A DNA stretch of 64,000 nucleotides. Source: Polytrichum commune (taxonomy: Eukaryota; Streptophyta; Polytrichopsida; Polytrichales; Polytrichaceae). Under the pieces are notes generated by a model. That model was not told where the DNA came from and ran no database searches. It was given only the letters and a program-made list of their open reading frames with translations. The first letter of the stretch is position 1; each line of letters opens with the position of its first letter. The DNA lies in the NCBI GenBank assembly GCA_950295325.1, contig OX485809.1, positions 36,399,081 through 36,463,080 of the forward strand. The letters are read 5' to 3'. Shown here one piece after another: positions 48,655-59,205 of the stretch. Position numbers and translations under genes: made by a program.

Positions 48655-49610
48655 GAGCCAGTCTCAGACAAGGTCTCTCTGTTGTACATGTTGTGGTGGA
48701 CTTGATGCTTACTGCAGGTGAACAAACAACAGAAAGCAGTGGGGAGGTTGCTAGTTTCTCTTTGAACCCCAGGTTCGCGGTTGCACTTTTCCAGATAAGT
48801 GAAGGTCGTACTTACAGTAGTTCCTACTTTGCAGCTGAGACAGAGTTGAGCCTGCACGGATTTTCATCAGCATTTCTCTAAGCAAGACTTCACCTTTGCT
48901 CTTAGTGTGCTTGCTGCTGGTCCAGCTCAGGAACCATAAAAGTTGTTTGGTCGATTGCTTTGGTCAGTTTGAGACCAGGTCTCTCTGTGTTGTGGTGGAC
49001 TTGCTGCTTACTGCAGGCGAACAAAGATCAAAAAGCGGTGGGGAGGTTGCTAATTATTCTTCTCTTTGAACCTCAGGTTGGCAGTTGCACTTTTCCAGAT
49101 CAAGTATGTACTTACAGTAGTTCCTGCTTTAATTTGCAGCTGAGACAGAGTTGAGCTTGCATCTAGGATTCTTCATCAGAATTTCTCTAAGCAAGCTTCC
49201 TCCTTTGCTCTTACACCATGGAGTAATGTGCTTGCAGCTGGTCCAGCTGAGGAAGCCTGAAAGTGGTTTGGTTGATTGGTTTGGTCAATTTGAGACTAGG
49301 TCTCTCTTTGTTTTGTGGTGAACTTCCTCCCGCAGGCGAAGAAACAGCAGAAAGCAGTGGGGAGGTTGCTAGCTTGCCTCTAATTTGAAGCTCAGGTTGG
49401 CTGTTGCACTTTTCCAAATCATCAAGTACTTAATTAAGTACAATAGTTTCTACTTTGCAGCTGAGACAAAGTTGAGCCTGCAGGCTAGCATTTCATCAGC
49501 ATTACTTGAAGAAAGCTTCCCCACTATGCTCTTTATGGAGTACTATGCTTGCTGTTGCATGAGGTACAGCTGAGGAATCTTAATAAAAGTTTGGTCTGGT
49601 TGATTGGTGT
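48655..49610 (+). repeat. Three tandem 305-320 bp units upstream of the LTP-like gene
   Basis: Units start near 48655, 48960 and 49281, each opening with GTCAGTTTGAGACCAGGTCT-type sequence. In order they carry GCAGGTGAACAAA, AAAGCAGTGGGGAGGTTGCT, GCACTTTTCCAGAT, TTTGCAGCTGAGACAGAGTT and AGCTGGTCCAGCT-like blocks. The array ends about 60 bp before the start codon, so it makes up the proximal promoter and/or 5' UTR. The CAG/GT and GCAG blocks resemble splice sites. Confidence 0.85.
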
Positions 49611-49671
49611 GGACAGCGGTTTCCAAATTTAGGAAAGGAATTGAGAGCGAAAGATTTGCATTGCGTGCGAA

Positions 49672-51057
49672 ATGGTGCATCAAAGGATGCAGGTGGCTAT
49701 GATGATGGTGGTTGTCACCATTCTTGTGGTGCTACCCTGCAGCACCATTGGGACGAGTAGCAGTAGTACTACTGCAGGGTGCAGCTTCCCTGCGACCTCC
49801 ATGATTTCGACGACATCGTGCTCGACGTCGGACTCGGAAATATCTCTGAGTGGCCTCATATCTTGCCTGCCCTACTTGGACGAGGACGAGGCGGTCCCCG
49901 ATGCAAGGTGCTGCGCAGGTGTGAAGAATGTGTCAGCTCTCCACACGCCTTGTCTGTGCAAAGTCACCTTCTACCCGCCGCAAGGGGTGAATGTCACCCG
50001 GCAGAAGCTCATGCCCGGCCTCTGTAATGTCACCTCCGACTTGTGCACTGTTTGTGCTGCGTTCCTTGTCAACCGAGTCGACGAAACTGTCGCTGCACCG
50101 GCCTCTGGTACTGCTGCACATTCTATACTTTCCTGTCCATATCTACTAGAGTTTCTCTTCGTGTCTTCTTCCTTCTTTTGCTAAAGATTAAGTTTGTAGC
50201 ATCATTTATATACGGAGTGTCTTCTTCCTTTAAAACCACCGGAGCATCTACTGAAACAAGGTCCGCTTCACTTCGACCTCTAATTAAAGGAGACATGGTC
50301 ACCTGTCAGTAGTATACAACATCTCGCACCTTTATCTGCTGAGAATGTTACAAGGCATCCAGGAAGTATTTTGACTACTATGGAGCTGCACTTTATTTTG
50401 AACGTCAACCTACCGTGTGCAGTATGCGTGTAACTGTTTTCTGGACATGATCGTGTAGCTGAAGTCGTTTTTTCCTGAATTCATGTCCTCTTCACCGTGA
50501 CCTCCAATGAAAGGAGATATGGCCACATTTCAGTTGTTTACAATAATGAACGGGGAGAACCGACCGCTAGTTACAGATTAACCGGTTGAAGTTCAAGACT
50601 TCAGGAAACGGATCATTTTAGAGGAATCTATGGAGTATACCGCAACTTAAAAAAGAAAAACTGAAAGATAACATGTAACCGGTTGGAGTTGGAACCACTG
50701 GGATTTTGGCCGATTATGCCAAACAATCTCCCCGGACACTGGTTTACAACACCTCGCACCTTAAATATTTACAATGTTACAAAGGCATTTATGGAGCAGC
50801 AATGTATTTTGTTCTTAACCTTCTTATGTGTTGCATTCTTGTAACTCATGTTTTCTGTACATGATCGTGTAGGAGACGAAATCAAGCTGTACAAGAGGAA
50901 GGTGATCGGCCTGGCCGTCGTGCTGGGCCTAATCATGGCCTGCGTGATTGTGGGTGTCGCCCTTATAGTCCGCAGGAAACTCAAGGATCGAAAAACTCAC
51001 CCGCCCATCAAAGTGAAGCAGACTCACCAGACAAGGCAACCTGGCAGCGATTATTAA
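49672..51057 (+). CDS. LTP-fold (8-Cys) secreted protein with C-terminal transmembrane helix
   Basis: Two exons, 49672-50107 and 50873-51057, join in phase through a Gly codon (206 aa). A signal peptide (MQVAMMMVVVTILVVLPCS) is followed by a cysteine pattern typical of LTP_2/hydrophobic-seed domains: C...C...CLPYL...ARCCAG...PCLCKV...GLCNV...LCTVC. After the domain, exon 2 encodes KLYKRKVIGLAVVLGLIMAC, continuing into a single membrane helix, then a basic tail (VRRKLKDRK...KVKQTHQTRQPGSDY). Related plant LTPG proteins usually end in a GPI signal. A charged tail of about 30 residues after the helix points instead to a type I membrane protein. Probable role: lipid binding at the cell surface; the ligand is unknown. 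The start is the first ATG in frame; Met 5 is an alternative. Confidence 0.8.
50548..50745 (+). mobile_element. MITE copy in the LTP-like gene intron
   Basis: Begins near CGGGGAGAACCGACCGCTAG, holds AACCGGTTGAAGTTCAAGAC, TTTAGAGGAATCTATGGAGT and CATGTAACCGGTTGGAGTTG, and ends TCTCCCCGGACACTGG. This is the same family as 30457-30656 and 34727-34935. It lies inside intron 50108-50872. Confidence 0.75.
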
Positions 51058-51712
51058 GTGGTGCTCGATCGAGTTTGAAGATGATGGCTGCAGCACTTCC
51101 TCTACCAAGAGCATCATGACGTCTACAACCGAGGGAAAGTAATAAATTGCTACTTGTACACCTTGTTAGAGCAGTTTGTTCTGAAAATCACTAGTTCTTT
51201 TGTAGATTGTGTGGGAAGGCGACCAGAGATATATTGTATGACTACTACTGTCGAACATGCCAATCTCTTAGAGATTTCGCAAACCATATAACAAACTTTT
51301 TCAATTGTATATACTTCAGAGCTCGATTGAAGGTTTTGTTGTCGCATGGAACTGGACTGTAACACTTTGTATCACTAAGTTGATCAAGTAATGATTCTGT
51401 AAGAATGATTTAATAGCTGGAATATATTCTCCAACATTCTAGCTTACTACCGGTTCGAAGGACGTCTTCGCCAATAATCTGAAATATAAAGGGCACAACT
51501 CCTCAACGCAAAAACCGTCCAAATGTTTTCACATACATTTTGAAATTATTGCAAATTGCTGCAAATCTCTGCCAAGTTTTTTAATTCAACAACACAAAAT
51601 ACAGGTTCTGTGACATATCCCTGGCAAATGTTGTGTAATAGAGCTCTGGGCCATTTTGCTCGAGCTCTCACAAGTACTGTTGGACACAGGTAGAATACAA
51701 ACAATGTCTCCT
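51058..51712. other. Convergent intergenic region
   Basis: Shared 3' flanks of the LTP-like gene (plus) and the photolyase-hydrolase gene (minus), about 655 bp between stop codons. Apart from the polyadenylation motif at 51141 nothing distinctive is seen. Confidence 0.5.
51141..51146 (+). terminator. Polyadenylation signal of the LTP-like gene
   Basis: AATAAA lies about 85 nt after the stop codon, a fitting distance for a plant 3' end signal. Confidence 0.5.
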
Positions 51713-54700
51713 TCACTTCTTTTCCCCGACAGGTCTGGTCAGGATGTCCTCGTTGACAAGATTAACTGCTTCTCTAACTACGTCGGGAACCCCTGCTGGT
51801 TCTTCATCTTTGTCACCAGCAACAACGCCAGATGGTTTCTTTGCATGCGGTGAAGTCCTCACAAACTCATGAACCAAGTTGTTCACTTCGTCTGGAAGCT
51901 CATCATGTGGACAATGGCCTGCAAAACAAAAGCCAGCTTAAGATAGGTAGGTATTCATCGCCATTCAAAAATCTGTGTGCCAATGGATTTTGTTTCCATT
52001 TTATGTCATCATATATCTAGTCAAAATTTGTCCCTAAAAGAGGCACTTAAGAGATCATTTTTGGCTTGGACTCAAAAACATTACAGTACTAATGCAATTT
52101 GCAAGGTTCCCGCAAGGTTTACATTGCTCTGAATACCAACAATTACAGTTAAGTGGGTGGAGTGAGGTAAACCTGCTTCAAGATATTTGACCGTCACATT
52201 GGAGCAGAGCGCTTGCAACATTGCCGCTCTCTTTGAGTTCTTCTGAAGTGGATCACGCGTGCCCTGTACACCAAACGAGAGAATCAGTTCAACAATCAGC
52301 GTGTAGGTAGACAACTATAATTCTCCTCAATGTTCATCTCAGAAACTATAAATGTCGTAACTAACTTTGTGAGATACAGGAAGTGTCAACTGACTTGAAT
52401 CACAAACACGTTGCCCTTGAACTTGTCAAGATAAAAGTTGAGAGGTAAAGGCGCTTTCAAGAGAAAAATGCTCTCCAGTACGGTAGTGTTGCCAGGGTCA
52501 TATGACTGTGCGTGGTCAAGGTGGCCATCTGATTCTTAAAAGCTCCAAAATCTGGTGAAAAGAAATTAGTTTGGTACGAAATCATCCAGCATACTTCATA
52601 TGGTCGCATTTGATTCTTTCAACTCAAATGTAGACCATCCAAACTGACTAAACTGTCACCTTGAGGGAGTGATCCTAAATATCTAGAGTGCAGATGCTGC
52701 AACACATATAGAAGTAATTCAGAAGTACAGATCTGCTTTAAATCCTTTCAGAAGACTGGGAGCTTCCAATAATTAACTGTAAATAGAAATTGACAAGGAT
52801 ACACCGCGCTTCACCTCAGACAGTAACCAAGAATCCACTCTAGATTCTTGCTGCATACAACAGTACATATAAAAAAACAGGTCAGTGCAATCCTTCCACA
52901 TTCACAATCCCACATGAAGAATCATGTAACCTGGAAATATGTCGCCTGTATCTTATGTTTCACTTCTCTATGGAACCGCTTTCAACAAGTTTCTTCCAAA
53001 TACCCTTTCCCCTTGCATAAATGTGCGGCACTATGAGTGAGGTATTACAGTGGGGTAGCATTGGGTGAGTAATCGATCACTTGAAGTTTGTAAGTAAAAC
53101 AGCAGCAACTTGGACACTGGTTTGGCTATAGCAGAACTCTCCCTCGGCTGCACAATTCCACAACACATACTCTTTCAGCTGTTGAAACAAATCTATATCT
53201 TGTAGAAGTCCTTAAAGCCTAAATGCTCTTAATCAACTTTAGTGAACCGCATTGTCCTTCTACGTAATGCTCCACTTGGGTATAAGGCTTAATGGAAAGC
53301 CCTTATTGATCTAGTGGAGGACAAAAGTGAAAGGATATGATAATAAATAAGTACCTTTTGATATGTGAGACCCTTGTAGTCAGGGACCACTTTCCCAGCA
53401 GTGTTGAGCAATACTAATGATGTTACTAACGATGGCCACAAGCCAGCCACTACGGTGGTTGTGAAGCCTGAATCCAAATGGAGTGTAACTTTAGAAAATG
53501 TTCGATAAACGAGGACTGAAAATTTCAAAAATGTCAGGTAGGTAGCCGAAATCTCATGGTGAAAGGGAAAGAAGGTGAAGAAGAACAATCACTTCACCTC
53601 CAATTGAATTTCCAGCCAATACAACAGGCTCCTGGACAACCTCCACAATGAAGTCCCGCACAAGTTCTGCCCAAGTGAGTTCTGTATATGTGATGTTAGG
53701 TTTCTCGGAGCGCCCAAACCCCACCAAAGTGAGAGCCCAAACACGGTAGCCTTTTGCTGCCAAACCCTTCAAATTGTCCCTGTAGTGCTCCCAAAATGCC
53801 CCGAACCCGTGCACTAACAGCACTGCTGGACCTTCATTTCCCATGGAAGAGTACTGTACAAATAGAATCAACACAAGATTGTTGTGTTAAATTTTAGTAG
53901 ACATGCTGACACTAATAATATATTCTCAAAACAGAGCATGTGCATAGTGGGGAAGGAAGGAGTTTTTCTTTTTCTAAAAATGATGCACCTGGACATGATA
54001 GCCGCGCCACTTCCAAGCACCAACATGAAAGCCCTTCTCACTACCTTGCTTTTCACTCTTCTTCTGCAACAGCTCAAACCACTGCCAAAGAATGCAATTT
54101 ATAAGTACGTTTGTCCAAAAAATCAGACTGTCAATTTCACAATCACAGAACTCCTCCTTGATTTCATACATTGCCCGGACCCTTTCAAATTGGACCTTTT
54201 ATACTCATGACCAACGTCTGGGTTAGGTAATGTTAGAGTTAAGAGTTAGAGATCGAAGTGGTTGATGCAAGTTACATGGCTAATTGATGAAATTGGCATC
54301 TACTGGTGTGTAGAATGGTAATATGTGAGCGGAAACCCAGAGAAGAAGAGGAAGATGAAGCACCTCCATGGATTTCATATCATTAACAGCTGCTCCAACT
54401 GTGAAGGTTGAGAATCCAAATGGAGATAATCGGCCCCCGTTCCGTTCTGTCTCATATTTGAGAGCTTCGAAGAATACTCTTCTCCGTGAAAGAGTTCCAA
54501 GAGCCAATGAGCTACCGAATAGGGTTCGGAACGAAGCCCCGGGTTTCTTCTCCATTTCCCATATGTGCTCATACACTCTGAACAGCAACAAATTCCCACA
54601 AACACTTTGAAATCGATCCCAGAAATTGTTCAAACAGCAGATGGGAATGTCGACCTAAAAGCTGAAGAAAGCACAATGAAAATTTCAATCGTTTGTGTAT

Positions 54701-57479
54701 CATTTCTGGACTGGATTCTGGAGAACCTAAATATTACAGATGTGCACATGTCAATCCCAGGTTTCTTCTCCATTTCCCATGCGTGCTCATACATTCTCTG
54801 AACAGCAGCAACAATTTACAAACACTTTGAAATCGATCACAGAAGTAATGCAAACAGAAGGTGGATGTTAGGTGAAGAAGCACAATAAAATCTCAGTCAT
54901 TTTTTGTTATCATTTCTGGACTGGATGATGGACAACCTAAATGATACAAATATGCACATTTCACTAAAAGTTTGTAGGAAATATCTCACGCTTGCCAATC
55001 AGCTCTGCTTGTTGGCTCCAGAAATCTCAGATAAGCATCGAGGACGTTTGATGCGCCTGTAGCACCTCCCTTTATGATGTACTTCCCAATGACCTCCACT
55101 TCCTCCAGATCACCACCTCCTTGCTTTCTCAGAAGAGACTCCTGTGAACTTTCGAGTATATACTTTTCCCTCCATTCGATGAGATTCTTGAACACGCCAG
55201 TCTGACCTGCCGCCGGTTGCTCACTGACTTTACTCAGATTACCATTCACTCGAGGTTGTAATGTCTCTGCCGGTTGCTCCTGAGCTGCTTTCAGAGTTCC
55301 CCACCACGGGTTTTCTCCTCGTGTTGCATCGACACTGCCACTAAATTCATCGAAATCTGGTAAGCTGCCTGCTCCATAGTCCCGCGGGATTTGAACAATG
55401 CAAGGAACAGAATATCAGTTTACAAAACTGTATAGTCAGGAAGCTGTTTCATTGAGCAATTTCAAAAGTCGCTTTGATGCATAACCTTCCAGCAGATTGA
55501 CAAGAGATTGACGAAAGTTTTGAGAATACCTAAGCTGATGTTCTCTGGCAGATCAGAGAAGGACGAGGGGACCTCCAGTGGCTTGATAATTCGCAAGCCC
55601 AGGCGTTGGAAATCCTTGTAGCTGTCGGGGATAGCCTCCACTTTCTAACACCCACCGAATTAAAACAATAAGAAATCTTCCATGGAACTTGACAGCATTG
55701 ACCTAAGTTGAGCCTAGCCTGACAAGAAGAAACAGAAATATGTGACAATCAATTAGCGTGAGCTTGACCATGTGATACTCTCATACCTCAGTATCGTATA
55801 AGGATGCGCACCATGATTTGAGCCCAATAGGATTGTCAGCTGAAGACACAGTTTTCAAAGACTTCGAAACTGATTCCTCGACCTCTCGCCAACCAAACTC
55901 CACTTCCTCCTCACAGATGATGATGCTTGCTCCAATCTGAAAATGGTTGAAAATGGCAACATCAAGACATCTATTCAACAATCATATTCAACAATCATAT
56001 GTTTTGGGGGAAGGTTTCGGTCAGAAAACCACATGCAATGCCATCAACACATTATGCATCATACCGATTCTTAAGATTGTGTCCTTTAGCCATGAGACTA
56101 CATCTATCTCTTATTAAGTAAATATTAAACAGTGTTGGTGTTACCTCAGTACCTTCTGCGCAAGAGGTGAGAGCACATCTGCGGTTCTTCCTGTCAAGAT
56201 GGCCAAATCTGAGCCGAGTAGTCGCAGTGACCTTTTGAGATCAACGACAGCATCAAACAGACTCTCCAAGAGCTCCTTGGACCAGCCTGTTTCCAACCCA
56301 TCAGGAACTACACACAATCATCACCTTGAACAAATAAATTGGTGAGGAACCGCTGATGATGATGATAATTGGCAAGCCCTAAGTCCCCTGGAAGCATTCC
56401 TTCATGCATCTCACTATGTCCACCTGTGGCTCGAATGAAATACACTGTAGGATTGCGTCTCTGTCCTGCACTATTCTTTTCTATTCAATAAGCTCTTCGC
56501 AACAACCTCGAACACTCCAGCCATACTAAGGTTCGACCATAGCAGCCGAGTCCATCGCACCTCTATTCGTAGATTTCTTCTTATCAGGTGAATTTCTTTC
56601 TATGAGGAAAAGTTTTGATGTAAGTAATGCATACTTTCTGGACTGCCGAGGACCCTGAATTCCATTAAATTGGCAAACCCGTCGACTATAATTGAACATT
56701 CTTGTGAGGAAAACATGCCACTACAAATAATTTCACCTCGCACATTGCCACACAGAATTGTCACAAGAACGACTCCCTGTTCCCCCACGCTTTAATTTTT
56801 GGAGAGTTGTAGCATGGAAATTAGTAAATTTGTATTTTTCTCAGGTTAATTTCCATCCATGAGGGAAATTGCTGACGAAGTGCAGACTTTCTTGCCTGGA
56901 GAATCCTGAATTGCATTAAATCGGCAAACCGGCGACTATAAATCGACCATTACAAATAGGCTCACTGTCACATTGCCACACAGAGTAGTCACAAGAATAG
57001 ACTTCCTCTTCCCTGCGTGCAGATTGCTGGAGATTTGAAGGACGGGGCCAAGCAGAGAACTGACCGGCACAGACGTGAGGGTCGAAAATGAAAACAGGCA
57101 ACACATGCTTGTACTCTGCTACGGCGACCACCACGCCTGGATGGTCATCCACACGCAAATCATGCTTGAACCACAAAATGGCCACCTCCTTCTCCTTCTC
57201 CTTCTCCACTGCTGCACCAGTTGCACCCACCGCTTGCTTCGATTGCTTGCCCTGCCTGCCCCCCGATGCTACCCCAGACTTCAAGCCCACACATTTGACC
57301 CACATCTTCTGCTGCTGCGAGATATTTCCAGACACGGGTCTTCTTCTGAGAGGAAAAGCTTGCACGGTCGGAATTGAGTGCTGAATTGGGCTACCATGTC
57401 TCAATAAACTGCTGCCGCCTGCTGCCTGCAATGTCGCTCCACCGAGTAGTGACAGCGACGAGGCTATGGTCGCCACCAT
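51713..57479 (-). CDS. Photolyase-like domain / alpha-beta hydrolase fusion protein
   Basis: Fourteen exons, 5' to 3' on the minus strand: 57479-57065, 56307-56153, 55936-55787, 55644-55530, 55368-54990, 54577-54364, 54081-53989, 53853-53598, 53467-53355, 53147-53049, 52850-52805, 52534-52395, 52263-52173, 51918-51713 (823 aa). All phases agree. The first 90 or so residues are Ser/Arg-rich and resemble a plastid transit peptide. Next is a photolyase N-terminal-type domain (WFKHDLRVDDHPG near residue 100; ASIIICEEEVEF), without a recognisable full FAD-binding domain. The C-terminal hydrolase has HGFGAFWEHY, nucleophile motif GNSIGG, GTRDP (Asp) and GHCPHDE (His), so the triad is intact. The same domain order is known from plants (Arabidopsis At4g25290, from memory). 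The substrate is unknown. The start is ATG at 57479. Exon 12 could instead begin at 52528. Confidence 0.88.
54541..54960 (-). repeat. Tandem duplication of the exon 6 acceptor and exon start in the photolyase-hydrolase gene
   Basis: Unit 54541-54757, containing the true acceptor and first bases of exon 6, is repeated at about 54758-54960. The second copy, on the minus strand, retains GTTCAGAG, then ATGTATGAGCACGCATGGGA and AAATGGAGAAGAAACCTGGG, so it preserves a decoy acceptor and the residues MYEHAWEMEKKPG. Shared intron landmarks include TTTGAAATCGATC and CATTTCTGGACTGGAT. Confidence 0.85.
56590..57030 (-). repeat. Tandem duplication in intron 1 of the photolyase-hydrolase gene
   Basis: Two units with a period of about 253 bp share ACTTTCT, CCTGAATTCCATTAAATTGG (variant in unit 2), CGACTATAA, CACATTGCCACACAGA and GTCACAAGAA. 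The downstream part lies just inside the exon 1 donor. Confidence 0.8.
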
Positions 57480-57489
57480 GGTTGCAGAT

Positions 57490-58260
57490 TGGGGTAGACT
57501 CACTCCTGCATGCAGCTCGCTCGTTTATTCACTCAAGAGTTGAACTTCATCGCCTAACTGAACCGCAACAACTCTGTAAATTCAAACACTCAGTGGACAG
57601 AAATTCCGATGCTCCCAATTTTACACAACTTGCAACTCCAATTCCAATCTCCACACTCACAACCCCTCGCACCTAAAATTCACAGATTTGATATTCACTT
57701 GATGGATAATGCTGGTCCAATGTCGGTGTAACACAAAGCCGCAATTCACACGCCAACGCCTGAATTTCAGCTGGGTAGACTCACTCCTGCATGCAGATTG
57801 CTCGGTCGCTCAAGAGTTGAAGTTTATCATCCAACTTAACCGCAACACCCTAAATTTCCAACACTCAGTTGAGGAATGCCAGTGCTCCCAAATCCACACA
57901 ACTCGACGACTCCGTAGGTTGTGGCTCCAATTCCACACTCCACACTCAAGACCCCAGCACTTCAAACTCACAGTTTCGATAATCACTCGCGGGATAATGC
58001 CCGTCCAATGTCGGTGTGACACAAAGCCACTATTCAGATTCCAACGTTTGAATCTCAAGATTTTCCACCTGGACAGAATCCCGCACAGGTCTCCACAATT
58101 CACACCAGCTCAGCTGCAATTGACTTCCGGACCATGTAAACAATTCTGTCCTCTCCCTTCCCGCAACTCCAGACACCCACTCAAGAGTTTCTTGAACCCA
58201 ACACTTCAAACTCACAAATTTGATACTAAAGTAAGCCCAATGCCAGTGCCCACCAATCAC
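57490..58260. repeat. 281-bp tandem units upstream of the photolyase-hydrolase gene
   Basis: Units begin near 57490 and 57771 with GGGTAGACTCACTCCTGCAT and share CTCAAGAGTTGAA, AACCGCAACA, GTCCAATGTCGGTGT and CACAAAGCC. A partial, diverged third unit lies at about 58170-58260. The first unit abuts the start codon, so the array forms the proximal promoter/5' UTR. Confidence 0.8.
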
Positions 58261-58315
58261 AAGTCACACCGACGCATCATCATCTGGGCTTCCCTTCTTC
58301 CCAGTGCACCGGATT

Positions 58316-58346
58316 CACTCCACTCCACTCCACTCCACTCCACTCC
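58316..58346. repeat. (CACTC)n microsatellite
   Basis: Six consecutive copies of the pentamer CACTC, located upstream of the minus-strand gene. Confidence 0.9.
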
Positions 58347-58924
58347 CTACTGTACTTGTCAGCTGTGATCATCTGTTTACCTTCCTTCCATTCCCTCTGG
58401 ATTCTTATTGCAGCCTCAGTTTGATTTTCATCATCCGGAGGTATCCCCAATTTCAATCTGTTTTGCAGCAGTTGTCATCGAAGTGCTCAACAGATAGATA
58501 GAGTCGTCAGTCGCAGTGTGTATGGCTGAAGTTGGCTGGGTGCTCCAACTCTTCGGAAACCTTACTTCTTGTTCTTTAGTTCTCATTTTATTGTAAACGG
58601 ATTTAATAAGTACAATTTAAATGTTGTTGGTCATCATGCTTTGTCTGGGAGGGGAGGGGAGGGGATTTGGTTATTTATCCCCCAAATGGGCTCTGACAAG
58701 GCAATAGGCCAATGCCCAACCTCCACCATGTGCAATCCGGCATGCCTATAGCAGTGATTGGGAAGATTTTTGGGCATAATGGGTTGAGATCCTAGTGTTT
58801 GCAAGTCCAACCGGTTATAGTGGGGTTCCATTAGTGTTAGATAGAAATTCCAATCCCTTTTTAGCAAGGGGCCGGCGTGAATAAAGTGTCCGTTCGTAAT
58901 GCCAATGACCCGATGCCCACCGGA

Positions 58925-59205
58925 CAAGGGGACATTGGGACAAATACTACTCTCTCCTTTCGAGGATGGACACTATAGTGACACACTATACAAGTTCCTA
59001 GCTAGCCACTAGTGCCTTGAAGATACCGGACATGGTATCCCCCCAAAGGGCTTTGAGGTACCCATACAACAAGGTCCAAGGACCCCCCACCATAGTTGGG
59101 TGGACTAAGGTGGTGAGCACCACGCCGGCATGGGGAATAGAACCCTCAGCCTCCTCATTGGGGGCCATGAGCCCTAACCACCAAGCCAAGGCCCGTGGTG
59201 CCTCC
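58925..59205 (-). mobile_element. tRNA-derived SINE
   Basis: On the minus strand from about 59205, pol III box A reads TGGCTTGGTGGTTAGGGC (59171-59188) and box B reads GGTTCTATTCC (59134-59144), with spacing like a tRNA gene. A non-tRNA body follows to about 58925. The head does not form a tRNA acceptor stem and the anticodon region is unclear, so it is not a tRNA gene. The 3' end is approximate. Confidence 0.65.

Noticed and set aside
57479-57503. Upstream GTG start for the photolyase-hydrolase protein
   Set aside because: A plant nuclear gene should start with ATG; ATG at 57479 has good context (CCATGGTGG).
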